Shown here one piece after another: positions 38,606 to 51,585 of a stretch of DNA of 64,000 nt. The position numbers and the translations under genes were made by a program. Numbering within the stretch: the first letter of the stretch is position 1; each line of letters opens with the position of its first letter. A model generated the notes under the pieces. The model was given only the letters and a program-made list of their open reading frames with translations. It did not search any database and was not told the origin of the DNA. Origin of the DNA: Polydactylus sextarius (Eukaryota > Chordata > Actinopteri > Polynemidae); contig CM028918.1 of the NCBI GenBank assembly GCA_016801845.1, positions 12,885,001-12,949,000 on the forward strand, read 5' to 3'.

Positions 38606-38934
38606 TATTACCGTATTTTTCGGACTATAAGACGCACTTAAAATCCTTTAATTTTCTCAAAAATCAACAGTGCACCTTATGTATTAATTCTGGTTGTGCT
38701 TACTGACCTCGAACTGATTTTATGTGGTACACGGCGCTGAAAAATCTGTCAAAATGTTTTAGTGTGACTTTGGTAAGCTACGAAGTCGCACCGCTTGATA
38801 AGCCTTGTGGAGTAATACGTACTGTGCTTCAACATAATATTACAGTGTGTGTATAAGGACTTATCTTACTGTTTTGTTTCGCTTAATGTGCCTTATAATC
38901 CAGTGCACCTTTCAGTCTGAAAAATACGGTAATA
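38606..38934. mobile_element. MITE-like non-autonomous DNA transposon
   Basis: The ends are inverted copies: the left begins TATTACCGTATTTTTCGGAC, and the reverse complement of the right end begins TATTACCGTATTTTTCAGAC. Over the first 26 bases the two agree at 23. Internal GACTATAAGACGCAC / GGATTATAAGGCAC copies repeat near the right end. At about 329 bp with no coding capacity it fits a miniature inverted-repeat element of a type common in vertebrates (the CCGTATTTTTCGGACTATAAG family). I cannot assign the superfamily, and a target-site duplication is not clear. Confidence 0.85.
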
Positions 38935-41149
38935 AAAAAAAAAAATGTTTCAATGAAAAAACCAAAGTGAATTGTGACCTTAAAAACAAAAGTCAACTCA
39001 GTGACACTCTTAATAAACTCATAGCTTTCTGGGAAGATGAATATTTCTGACAACCATCTAGACCTGAAGCTCACTTTTTTATGTGGGAAATTTCTTTTGG
39101 ACAGAACAAAACACAGATTGCTATGCAACACAAACAGAGCAATGCCAGTGGAGCTGCTGCGATTTCTTTTAGAGGTTCCAAGTTGTAGTCGCTTAATGGT
39201 TAGTGTCTATTGAGGAGCGTGACCATTTTAAACCAAGAGTTTTAGTCAACAAAAAAGGTACATGTGAGAAAACATCAATCTGTCTGTTCTGAAAAGAGTT
39301 CAAGCTAAAACACCTGCTCCTTCGCTCAGGGGGATCTGGGAGGGCAACATGATGAGCTGTTAATGGGTGCCGGTTAAAGTTGTTTTTGCATGAAGAGGCT
39401 TCTTCCTGGAAGACACCTCTAGTGTCTTCATCAGTCTTTATTTAAGCCTTATGCTACTTGCAATGTCTGGAAGAGAAAAAAAAAAAAAAAACCTGCACCA
39501 GTTGGCTGAGGAGATTAACAGTAACAGAGTCTTCACAGAAGTTCCTGTCCGCAATCACTGGGTAACACATTGCCAACATGAGGGGAAAAGATAGAGCGCA
39601 CTCGTTCTAAGTAGTGTAAAGCTGTTCTTTTTTCTACAGAACATGATAAAAAGATATTTCTTCTTCACGCACTGCAAGAGTGTCTGTGCAGATAAGAAAG
39701 GAGGAAGCTTTAGTTTCCAAAAAAGAAAAATGGCTTCTAATTACCGTTGTTAGAACCCTGCATTATCATTACACTCCAAGGTTTCTGACAACACAACAAC
39801 TGCGCTGCCATAGCAACACAGAGCCGGAAGAGAGATGATGGTGATGACGCCTCATGTTTTGCCCATTTCAATTTGCCTTTGATCCATGTTCACTACATGT
39901 GATCAATCTGTTCGGTGTCAATCTGCTCATTGACCTGCTTCTACTCTGATGAGCACAGGTGGATGTATCGGTCCGCTTGCCTGGCACCAACTCACCCATG
40001 GGCTAAACAACGGCGCACAGCTGGGTTCATCTGATATTATGTAACGCAGCACCACCCCCGCAGGCCCTGTTCACACCACCCCTCTCCTCCTACTCCGCCT
40101 CTCACTAGTGCACCATTGGCTATTTGCAGGCAGAGGTGCATTGTGAGACAAGAGTGCTTCAGTACTAACACAACCTGTGGGGATATTTGCGGAGGATTGC
40201 GCTTTGGAAAACTCACAAATTTAAGATCAAGTCCACCTATAAAGAGAATAGCGTCCATTGTTAGGCTGACTAACAATACAAGGCTAGCAGCTTATTGTGT
40301 TCACTTTTTTCCCTCCTATAGCCTTTGCTTTTCTAATCCATCCATGTGAATAAAACATTAGGTGGCCTGTGTGGGTCAGAACCCTTCATTGGAGGTTTAA
40401 CAATTACAGCTCAGTAGCACATAATTATTTGCCTCAACTCTCAATACAATCCTTTCGATTCCTAAAATGGCTGATAAGATACCAGGGTTGTATCCATCAT
40501 TGATCCCACCAGTGATTCTGCTTTTACTTCTTGGAAACAAATTTTGTTACTAAGCAATTGTTGCCAAAAGTAGAATTGCTCCCGTTGCCTGGCAACATTA
40601 GCTTATTGAATCTCATATCAGGAAGCAACGAGAACCACTGGTGCTTTGAGCTACATCCCTCTAGACACTCCTCTCATCTCGGGTACAGACTGTGATGTCC
40701 AACTACAATGATGCTATTCTGATATCCCATCATGCCACTACACCTCACTTCTCAGTCATCAACTTAATCCTAAAAACAGCCAGAATGTAATACATTCACA
40801 TTCAAGGAGGAATAGTATCCCTCTCAGGAGGTTAGTTAATTTAATCCATTTGATACTTTGTGAAGGTCTGTTCACTAACTTACTGACTGCCAAGTACAAC
40901 AAGGACAAAAAGGCCACTTATTTCAAACCATTTTGTCAGTAATGACACGGTGACTTAACTAGAAGTAAAATTTCAGTGATCAAAATGTCGCTGCTATTCA
41001 GATGAAAATTTCATAAAGGAAGCCCTGGAGGTGACACAAAGCATCAGAGAATTCCACTACATTTATAAATGAGAACCATTATATTAATATATCTAAAAAG
41101 TCACCCAGAGTGATGTGATACTACGTGTAGTTTTAAGGCTCATATTAAG

Positions 41150-41695
41150 AGCACCATCTTGAAATACTTACCTGCCGATCAAGTTCTCAACCAACACTTT
41201 GAGGATCAAACTCTCGTTGTTTATAAGAGAGGACATAACTACTGTAATATACTGGTTAAAGACAACACATTGTCTAATCCCAAACAAACCTTCCTGGTTC
41301 CTGTTAGTAAGAAGAAGAAAACTAATGCTGGCACCCTAGGAAATGTAAAAAAAAAAAATGTATTTGGAGTGATCACTTTCAATATAAAGAATTTTGTCCA
41401 TCTCTTTAAAACCCATCCCTTTAAATAAAGAATAAGGGAACACTTAACTTCTATAAGAAGTAAAGATATCAACTATCGTGTAGCCTGTCACTTTAATTAC
41501 CATTCACACCCCATTTCCTCCCTGAAGTTCAAGGGCATAGAGCAGACTGACTTCATGGAGGGTGTGATAATAACAGGAGGTTATACCAGAGAAATCTTTT
41601 TTGGATCCACACATCCACTATGGAAACACTGAAACGACTGGGTCTTAATGAGGATTTTGACATGAGTGTTTTGCTATGAATAAACTATACTAGAC
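41150..41695 (+). mobile_element. Degraded Penelope-like retroelement remnant (C-terminal ORF part)
   Basis: Three plus-strand pieces resemble the region around the GIY-YIG nuclease of vertebrate Penelope-like elements. They are an upstream block (YLPADQVLNQHF, LVVYKRGHNYCNILVKDN) at 41162-41275, a middle block (RIREHLTSIRSKDINYRVAC, PISSLKFKGIEQ) at about 41431-41545, and a C-terminal block (WIHTSTMETLKRLGLNEDFD plus a stop) at about 41601-41680. The blocks are in different frames. The region between the first two, where the GIY-YIG core should be, is eroded and contains an A(12) run. This is a dead fossil. The match is from memory of family motifs. Confidence 0.7.
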
Positions 41696-44001
41696 TGTAG
41701 ATGTTCTAGTTCTTGACTGTCTCTATGGACACTGTGTCTTGATCTTGTACTCTACTAGCACTACATCTAGGACCACATTTCCCATGATGTGTGTTGATGT
41801 TGCACAGTTTGAAGTGTGTATTTAATTCAGAGATGAGATACAGAATATAAAGGAAGCAGAATAAAGTGAGTGAATTCATTTCAACACTTCTCCTCCCACG
41901 GCCTTTTTCCCCAAGTGCTTTAAGACATGTTAAAGGGATTATGGCAGTCAGGACAATAAAAACAACCCTGCAGTCGCTCGTTGAAGCTTTAATTCTTAAA
42001 TGGCCTTATGTCATTAGAAAGTACTGCCGGTGAGGGCAACTTTCCACCCATGCACCAGTTGCTTTTTAATGAAAAACAGCAGCTTGCTTAAGCTCACTTT
42101 TCACACATCCATAAACCACTGATAAAGCTTTGCTCCTCGCAGCTGGAGAGACCCAGTGGGGGCATTAGTGAGAAGTTGTCAGAATGCAACTGCAATGGAT
42201 CAAAGCGCTACATGGTAAATTGCCTCTGATGACCATTTAAAGCACTATAGCGCAACGGAGCAGCCCACTCAATTTGAGTGACTGGGAAACAGGGCAGCAA
42301 CAGTCTGTACTTATGATGACAGGGAGAAGTGCAGAGGAAACAGGTGCAACGGGAGGGCGGCACAGTTTGCTCGGAAAGCTTTCTGACAGATAAGGTCACC
42401 ATCACTTTTGTCAAGAGGTTTCCAGATGACTGACGGATGATAGAAGGTAGAGAGACACAACAATAACAACACAGAGTTGATTTTGGTAAAATTGTGGAAA
42501 GAAAACAAATAATCTATAAGCAAGACGAAAATAGCTAATCATTATTGTCAATATCAATTAGTCTGTTGATTATGTTCTCGATTAATTGCTTTTGCCTGAT
42601 TAACAGCCTAAAAGAGAAACAGCAAAACCTCACATATAAGAAGCTGGGACCACAGAACATTTGGCAAGTTTGCTTTAAGGATGACAGGTACAATAATTAG
42701 ATAGATATCAAGGTAATACGATTTATTTTATTAATTTGACATCTAATTGTTTAAGTTATAGAATTTGTTTCTTTTCTTTGTCTTTCCTTATTTTGGGTTT
42801 TGAGATATTTCAACAGATGGCATCATGCTGCAGGAAACTGATGTTATATAGGGCAAACAATTAACAGGAAAAAAATAAAATAAAATCAACCATCAACACA
42901 AGAAAATAATCTTTAGCAGACTATTCTTTTTTAACTCTCAGTCTAGTCCAAGTCAAGAAAACGAAAAGACAAAATTCCCACATTATAACGCAAACCATTG
43001 TCACCCAGTGAGTCTTTGTGATTGGAGATAAAAGCATAAATTAAGATTTTCCCCCAGTTTATAAGCTATCTGAGCACAATTTAGCCTCTAACCTATGGAG
43101 GGTCAGAGAGGTTAGGACTGTATTCAGTGACTGACACCACAAACAAAGACCACTGGAGTTGGTTTCTCTTAAACAAAGTCACACAAACACCCCAATGTGT
43201 GTAGCCCAACGCTTCCAATCCCGCTTGTCCAAATAATTATTAACCAGTTCTGCCCTTGGTAAATATTTTAGGAGCCTCTATAAACTAGAAGGTAAACACA
43301 CACCTCAGTGATGGGCACATAAACACACACAAAAAGGGGGGGTGGAAAGCGGGTCATGCAGATTTCATTGTTCTTTAACATGTTGAGTTTAGTTGAGCTG
43401 AAAGCGATGATGTCACCTCTATTGTGTACACATAGTGTTCTCACACATTCCTCTGCATGCCATTGAACACCCTGATGTGATGAACCTTGTGAATGACTGA
43501 TGTACTTCTACCAAACATTTGGTCTTTGCGAAGCCACAAACCTGAAATCTATTAAACTCTAGAATGGAAACTCCACTCTGGCTTGCAAGGCCATCACCTT
43601 ACATGCCAAAACACTCCCCTTCTTGGATGAGCAAACTGAGCAGAGAGGTTACAGTGAGCGCTGCAGATCATGACAGGCCACTTTCCTGTTTTGGTTTCTG
43701 CTTCCACCACCTGCAGACCAGATGTTGGTAGCCTGGGTACTGTGACCTCATTTTTCTGGTTTAGGGAAAAATCATCGTCTACAGGTCCATTTGGGCCAGT
43801 CCAATTTTCTAATCTAGTTTATGTCTGTCTGTCTGGAATCAACAGAACCGGGACTGAAACAATTAGCCAACTGCTTAACTGATTGCACGCTCAAAAGACT
43901 ACCATCAGCTATATCTATTAAAGGTCTGGATTGTTTATAAAGTAAAAATATAAAACATGCCATGACACCTGTTGCTTTCGTTTGTTTTACGACTGTAAAT
44001 T

Positions 44002-44004
<3 letters not shown>

Positions 44005-44032
<28 letters not shown>

Positions 44033-44050
44033 ACACACACACATACACAC
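44005..44050. repeat. (TG)n followed by (CA)n: self-complementary microsatellite
   Basis: About 28 bp of TG dinucleotides run directly into a CA tract with one CATA interruption. The two tracts are complementary, so the block can fold on itself as a hairpin. Confidence 0.93.
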
Positions 44051-44167
44051 TTGTAATAAAGACATGCACAGCCATGTGAATAACAGTGACAGTACCCCTG
44101 CATTTTCATTGCACTTTCTCCCTCCACAAATGACAACATTTTGTTATAGCAAGTGTGCTATATATAT

Positions 44168-44173
44168 TGCTTG

Positions 44174-44213
<40 letters not shown>

Positions 44214-44219
44214 CAAGCA
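44168..44219. repeat. 52-bp perfect palindrome: (TA)19 flanked by TGCTTGC / GCAAGCA-type arms
   Basis: A (TA)n core of about 38 bp (44175-44212) is bounded on the left by TGCTTGC and on the right by GCAAGCA, its exact reverse complement. The whole block is therefore a perfect AT-rich palindrome, not just a TA repeat. Such sequences extrude cruciforms and are unstable in cloning and in meiosis. Confidence 0.93.
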
Positions 44220-45312
44220 GTATTAGTGTTAGACATAGTAACGACACACACAATCGCCTCACACATCACTGCAAACTATATCAAGACAAAGCTGTAAAGG
44301 CCAAAAAGGCATTAGCAGAAAATCCCGGCAGCCTGGTCACACAGACATCAACAGCAACTTAATACAGTGTATTAGGTTGTTGTTTAACGAGTACACCCAC
44401 CTCTCTTACTTACACAGGAAAAAATTCCTGTTCAAAGGTTGTTTAAGAAAGAGAGAAGCAGATTGTTTTTTAGGTTTTGTCAGATTTGTAGAGCAGCTAA
44501 ATTTGAGACAAAAGCAGGAAAATTTCCTTCCTGTTGTCCAAAGTTAATGTGCCACTCTGTCTGATACCAGGCACCATCATAGTCTGACATTTCCTTCTGT
44601 GTCAAGTAAATGAGCACAGTACTGATTTATTTAAAAACGTAACAGGAGTACATTAACTTAGCAGATTTGAGGGGTACCTGTCAGTATTTTTAGACATTTG
44701 TAATTAGCTTAACAAATGACATGAAAAAAACCGACATAATTTAAAGTAATCTCCTGAGAAGTGCCAGAGAGGAATTCACCACTATCAGCGTGATCTCTGG
44801 CTTTGTGTCAGTACATAGATCTGCAAAGCAGGAAGACTGTTGAGGGTTCAGCCAAAAGCTGCTCCTGCTCTCAGTAAATCAAGATGGATTTATGTGTTTA
44901 CCACCCCTGGCACAATCGGAGGACCTCCTTGGAACCCACTAACCCTAGCAAGATGGCTCTCATTACAAGGATCTTTCCTCCTTGGCACAATGAGAAGAAC
45001 GGTGCTGGAGCTTTGCTCAACATTTTTTATAGAGAAATTAAGATCCATCTAGCTTGATTTTTACTTTACAGTTACATATTTTGGAGCATTCTTCTTATCT
45101 GCCAGTCCACGTTAATGTCATTTTATGCAATACTACTTTTAAATACGGCTAAATAACAGATATGCTGTGGGCTAAAAACTATATTACTGCATAAACATCG
45201 TAAACACAAACATGTATCAACTCAGCCTTAAACAGAAAAGTAGCTGTTGGAAAACCAGTACAAGAGTCACTGCAAACAAGCTTCCAAAAGCTGAGCTCGA
45301 GCAAGAAAAAAA

Positions 45313-45412
45313 TCATCTATCTATTTGATGTTCGCTCTGTTCAAGGTCATGGGAAGCTGGAGCCTCAATAATGTACTGGCTAATGTCCGGTGCACGCTGA
45401 GGTGAGGCAAAA
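45313..45412 (+). repeat. Second degenerate copy of the fish dispersed repeat (5' part)
   Basis: It has ATCTATCTAT, then TGTTCAAGGTCATGGGAAGC, TGGAGCCTCA and GGTGCACGCTGAGGTGAGGC. This follows the order of the common fish repeat whose 3' part is seen at 33402-33575. Divergence is high. Confidence 0.5.
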
Positions 45413-45987
45413 GTCCAACTAATAGTGGGGTAAAGTATAAAAGAGAAATAAATAAAGTAGAAAATAGATACATCTTTCTATGAAACTGTCAACTCCGTGA
45501 GCTATCGACAGATTTTCTTTTCTATGTGATAGTTGAAGTATCTCGAGTACTAAATCACGTCTCTGCCTGAGATGTGTGTTCCAGTGTCTTAACATAACCC
45601 CTCCCAAGCAGCTGCATTACCAGAAGCATCAATGTGGCCACAAGATTATCTGTTTGGTTTGTTGAAACTCAGTGGGCCATTACAGCCGAGGAAGAGAACT
45701 CAAACTGACAGTGAAATCGCAGAGTCTGTCAATTACAGCACATTTAATGAATCAATTTCAAGGTTGGGAAACAACTCGAACGCCTGTTGACTTTAAAGGC
45801 AGATTCTTCCGTCTAAACCGTCTCTTCATACTGTGGTTTATCATGCAACACATGGTATGACACAGACGATAACATGCCTCATATCTTTTTTGTCACATAA
45901 AATCAGAAGCTGCCTCTGCTGCCTCTGCTGATGGTATTAGAGTGCAGTTGTGTAGTTTCGCTGCACATAGTATGGAAGTAAACTTAC

Positions 45988-46152
45988 TGCAAACAGATGA
46001 CAGCTTTCCCCGACTTCCAAGTAGTAACAGTTTCCTTTAGATCAGAAAGCCAGCTCCATCCAGCAGTGATGAACAATGACCAGGATATGTCTTCCTTTAA
46101 TCCCGCGCCTCCGTTTCCCCTCGTTGTGCGACTGTCGTCAGAGGAGGTTTCC
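45988..46152 (-). other. Candidate alternative exon or alternative first exon in intron 1
   Basis: The minus strand has CGCTGTAG|GGAAAC at one side and TTTGCA|GTAAGT at the other, a strong donor. The 165 bp between them are locally CpG-rich (GTCGCACAACGAGGGGAAAC, GGAGGCGCGGGATT) against a CpG-poor background. An open frame of 60 codons spans it but ends just past the donor. It could be an alternative untranslated exon or a second promoter of the sipa1l1-like gene, or chance. Confidence 0.25.
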
Positions 46153-47516
46153 CTACAGCGACACATGAGAAAAGCAGGGCTGTGTTAAGGAAGTGGCATT
46201 TGTGACCCTTAGTTTTCTCCACAAACTCCAGAATGGAACTAAAAGCACTGAACAGCAAAACCTTATGAAAATGATTATTGGGTTTTATCAGAATCTAATT
46301 AGTATCTGACTGAAATGTAAAACCTCAAGACTGATTTTTTTTTTAAAACATCTGAGGCTGCTCAATTATACTAATCCTGCATAAATATATTAATCAGTAA
46401 TTCAAGAGAATGATCAAATATAGAATATTCATTGATGGTGCTGACTTGGATCCACACAAGGAAGAAAAATCGCCCTGTAAAATGAGCAAAATAAACTGCA
46501 GCGTTTCTTGAATATTCTTTGAGACAATAAAGCAAAGTTAATCAACGACAGGTTTGAATACGAGTTGTCCTCTGCACAACAGTCTAGATAAATTGCTAGG
46601 ATGTTGCTGAAATTACCACAGTCCAGCTGCCAAAAAGTTTTTAGTTTTTTTTTTTTTTTTTTTCCCAGTTGTTTGTGTCAAAGAGTTTTTTTATTCAGAT
46701 TCACAAAATTTAAACTAAATTCTTTCATTGCAACCCACAGAACTCAATTTGCATGCAGTGTTAATGGAATTTATGATACGAGAGTGCCGGTGCACAAAAT
46801 GTGCCAAAAAAGCTGCCTAATTGGCCATGACGGAAATTATTTCAGTTCAAGGTCCACCACTCGTATGAGAAGGCAGGCAGACAAGCATGCTGGAAAACAG
46901 AGGGGGAGTTTTGGAGCTCTATCAAACACTGGGACAAGAATAATAAAAAAATAAATCTCAAATACAAACAAATCTGTCTGTCTTAACTTTCTAGTTACAG
47001 AGACTCCGAATGTAAAACAATCACATAATTAAAGTACTTTAATCTCGTAATAAAAAAAGTTCTTTGCAAAAGTTGCAATTTATCTTTCATCTCACAAGAT
47101 TCCTCGCTAATTATCATACAAAGCAGAAGTGTATACCCATCTGGCTGAAGCTTTCCCACTGGAGGGCATCTCACTCAGACTGAGATAGCATTGTTTGGTG
47201 AAATCGTTTGGCTCCAGATTTTTCTCCTGACACTACTTTTACAAATCAGTTTTAGGAGGACCTAGATTAAGTATGCAATGTGGTGGACATTGTTGCCATG
47301 GTTACAGCAGTTTGATTCTACAAATTTGTACCGACTGTTGCTGTCAGCTGTCAAAAACAAGACTGATGTTCTTTGCTTTTTTTTTTCCCTCTCTGCCTTT
47401 TTATTTCACTCAAACTCAGCATTCATTGACTAACATCAGAGGGCTGTATTGTTTAAATGTTTTAGTCATCAGCGACTGTGCTAGCTTAAGGAAATTTCTA
47501 AAAGTAATATTAAAGA

Positions 47517-47697
47517 GGCGCCTGGATGGCCGAGTGGCTAAGGCGCACCACGTCGGCGTATGTGCCGTGCAGTTGTTCGCCGGTAGGGGTCCTGACCGAG
47601 TCGACCTTTCCTGCGTGTCCTTCCCCCACTCTCCTCCCTGTTTCCTGTCTCTCTACACTACCTCTGATTAAAGAAAAAAAATTCCCAAAAAATACTT
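47517..47697 (+). mobile_element. tRNA-derived SINE
   Basis: The head resembles a Ser/Leu-type tRNA gene: GGATGGCCGAGTGGCTAAGG contains a perfect pol III A box (TGGCCGAGTGG, 47527-47537). A degenerate B-box region (CCTGACCGAGTCGACC) follows about 50 bp later. The tail is CTTTCCTGCGTGTCCTTCCC, then TTTCCTGTCTCTCTACACTA, ending in an AAAG/A-rich run, as in common fish SINEs. It is not a functional tRNA: no intact cloverleaf is apparent and the B box is broken. No clean target-site duplication was found. Confidence 0.8.
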
Positions 47698-50600
47698 AAA
47701 AAGATGAAAAAGTAAGTCTCCAAATCTATTGAAGTTAACACTAATGAGATCCTGTGATGCTTTTTATAAAGAGTTCTGGGTCCAGGCGAGTCTGTTAAAC
47801 CACAGTGGGCAATGTAAAATAACTACAGCAGGTATGGTAATGAGTAGAGGATCACTTCTGAATTAGACCAGATGGTGCATCATGTTCAGTCACACTTCAC
47901 ACATGGATTTTAGGTTGGTGCTTCATCGCCACACAAAACAGTGCATACTAGTGTTGTACTAGTCTTCTTACCCCATGGGTGTTAGTATGGATGGGTGCTA
48001 CCCAATGCAAACTTTCCTTGCTTCTTCTAGCTCGGTGGAAGAGACATAGAAACGATCTCTTATAGTTTGCAGTGCTCCATCTCTCTCTCTCATGCTGCCT
48101 GTCCATTCACTCAGAATTGGCGCCAAAAGTTTTATTATACCACTAAAAGCATGCGTGCTAAGAAAACAAAATGAGCTGTCTGTCTGCGATCTCCTCTGCT
48201 CCATTTCAATATCAGCAAAGCACCTACACACAACAAACAGCACAGTCAGAGTTGTGTTAGTCAGAGTGTGTGTCTGTTTTGTAAGTGTCAGTTATATGCG
48301 GGGGATACAGACGTGTGAACTATGGCAGGGCAAATTAAATTTAATATTAATCTAAAATTACAACTACAACTACTACAACTACTTACTACAAGGCTGTGGG
48401 GAGTCTGCGGATCAAGATGAGCTGGAGCTCTACTAGAGGGACACCTGTAGTCTACCTATAAAGATAGATATGTGCTATGGTGCAGAAAGATGTAGTGCTT
48501 CACAAAACTATGCTGGTTTGTGAGTCGCTATGTCTACGTGCCTGCAACATCTGTTCCGACTGAGAGTTTCTTCTGCTGTTGGATTTATTGTTAATAAACC
48601 GGGGACTCGCCTTTCACCCAAACATGATGTTTTCCATAAATAAAAATGTGAGCCTCCGTCAGTTCAGTAAGCATGTCTACATACTTTAAGCAGCCCTACC
48701 TACAGGAATTTTACAACCTTTATTACACCGAGTTCAGTTTTTAAAATGTGTGTCAGTTCATTTGGACCAGGTTTATGTTTATGTGTTGTCTGAAGTGATT
48801 ACAATAATTCTGAATGTCACATGGCAAAGGGCCAGGCATCATAGACAGAGAAAGGATTAAATATGGTAAAAAGAAAATACACACACACGAAAAACTGAGT
48901 GACTCTCAACACTTAAAGTATTAACAACAAAACAAATTGCACTAGATTTTCTGGATGATTTTTGACTAAAATTACAGACTATGAGCAGCATTAAAGTATT
49001 TAGTGACTTTGTACTAAGCCTATACAAAGAATTTACAACTAGCATGTAATATATTACTGTTAATTCTAGGATGGTGAATTAGCTCAAGTTGCATAATATC
49101 AATTTTACTAAAGCTAATAGCCCTCTGAACTGTGTGAGAAATTCCATAAAAATCACATCTTGAGTGTCGAAATGCCATGTAATTTCCTAACAAATAGCTT
49201 GCATAAATTTCAGGTTGCCGCTCCATGCACTCACACTAATTTTCCCAAAACGGCACAGAAGAGACAGCAGCAATTAACAAATCCAACAGGGTTAGAAAAG
49301 CACTTCTATCACTAATACCAGCCCAGGCAGCCAACAGTAGCGACATCCTTTTAATCATCCAGAAAGACAGAAATCTGAGAGCTCTGTCTGCCTGGAAACA
49401 GATGGCAAGGCAGTTGGTGGGAATTTCGGCAATGATCCCATACATGTCTCGTGCTCGTACGCATTCTTGCGATGTCATCACGGATTTGATGAGATGAAGG
49501 GTTGAGTAGATAAATCAAACAAATGTTTAAGGCAGGATTAGGCACAATATGATTATGATCACCTGCATTTGACTTTTCATATTAAACAGTTGTCATGCTG
49601 AGGTAACTGTAAACCTGATCATACGCAACATACTACAACATAAACACTTGACTTTGAAATTTAAATATCCACTGTGCAGAGCTGTCGACTTGACACAGAG
49701 GAGAGAGTGAGAGGAGAAGTATTTGTGATTTAGTGGGCCATAAATCACCACTAATACCTACTACAAGCCTACCTACTATAATAATCCTACAACTGTTTTA
49801 TGGCAGAGCACTGATGCAGTTATTATAGACAGGCATTCATCATTTCATCACCAAAGCAGAGCAGCGTTGAATTTACATTAAATTCTGATCAGGGAAAGAA
49901 TCACAATGTCAGGTGAAAAACATGGATGCATCTGATGCATCACTCTGAAATGAATATGAAAAGGTTTAACAGGACGTGATGTCCACAGGAAGATTTCAAA
50001 AAAATATCTAACTGATAATAATAAAAATAATAATAATAATAATAACAATCTTCCAAAGAGAAAAAAGTAGGTTTCCACATTCAGATACTATGTGCATTTT
50101 TCTATAGAGTCTAGTTCAAAAAGTCAACCCAATACAATATCCCTGAAGGTCCAACTACATCTGACTCCAGAAGAAGCAAAGCAGACTGTTGCCACATATT
50201 ATCAGTAATTAATAGCAACCATGAGTTTTTTTTAATATTTTCCACAAACTGCTTTTGGATGAAAATGTGCCTAAATAGACTACTTACTATCATGAACCAG
50301 ATTTTTCCAATAGAACAAACATGATGTCTCCAGTTATGTAGGAAGTTGTTTGTTTTGTCCAAAGTAGCCACATATTACTGCATTGTCTTTCCCTCGGTAA
50401 AAGTTTAGGTTTGGGTGTCATTGTCCACTTTGTACTTTCACAAGCATTATTATTCATTGCTAGTGTTGACAGCATTTAAGCATTGTTCCCATAATAACTT
50501 GGCTGTTCTCTCTGTCTCTCACTCTCTCCATCAGTACAGTATGTTCCCTGTGTTTACGTCTGCATGGATTAGCCTGCTTGGTTATTGTTTCATCGTGTTT

Positions 50601-51585
50601 TTATAGATTTTCAGCTCATCTGTCACAACTGAAATGTGAAGCTTTTTCCCCTAATCTACACAGCTTTCATGTGCTATAATCCACTCTTACAGTGCCAATT
50701 AAGACATTATTTCGCCAAACATAGAGGAGAGAGTTGAGAAGGAGAAAAGAATCCAGTATGAAGAAAGTTGAGCTTGTAAGTGCCCTCACCTCAGGTAGAA
50801 GAGCTAAAATTAACTACTGCTTCTTGTGGCCTCTCTGTACTTCTCTGGCTGCCATGAAAGACCCTGACATCACCAACTAAAAGCCCTCAACAGGGTTTCC
50901 GATTTATTCTCTGCAAAAGGCTATGGATCAAAAGAGAAATGCAATTTCACATATCAGAGAGAACACCGCAACAGCTGTTTGTCAAGTGAAAACAATATGC
51001 TGGCTTGTACTTCAAATGTATCAGAGCATGCAGACCTAAGCTCTGGAAAAAGGGAATACTGTTTTTCTGTTTACCATTTATTCTGCTAGTAGGACTAGGT
51101 CTTTCAATCCCTGAAACATTTATAATATATACTTTCTGAAATTTGTTGTCTTGGCCAAACAAACCCAATTATCTGTTGTGTTAGTAGGAGTGTGACACAT
51201 CCATCTAACAGTGTTGTCTCTTCATGATACTCTGGTCTGGAATTGATACTTATAGTACGTCAGTACTGTCGCTTCCCTGTTGTTGCAATTACAACTGGCA
51301 GTGTTGTCTATTCCCCAACACACTTCATTATGTCTCATTAGTTACATTCATGTTACACTAAAAGCCTCCACAGCATTTGAGTGAGAGGGCCACCTTTAAA
51401 TTCTCTCTGCAGGAAAACTCCTGAATCGCTGAAGCCTCATAGTTTTATTAAATCATTCCACTCTGCAATGTGATCTACTCGCTGTTAAGGAGTATTTCTT
51501 CCTAGGATATTTCTCAAGAGACAAGAGCCCACCTCGGGACCCTAAATAGAGGGAACTCACATTCCAATCTCCAGTATACAGAGAT

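Noticed and set aside
40030..40140. Possible second promoter with a CCAAT box (minus strand) and GC-rich block
   Set aside because: No CpG clustering of note and no donor site that makes a credible first exon.
47521..47600. Possible functional tRNA-Ser/Leu gene
   Set aside because: The A box is good but the B box and acceptor-stem pairing are not. The pyrimidine-rich and A-rich tail marks a SINE.
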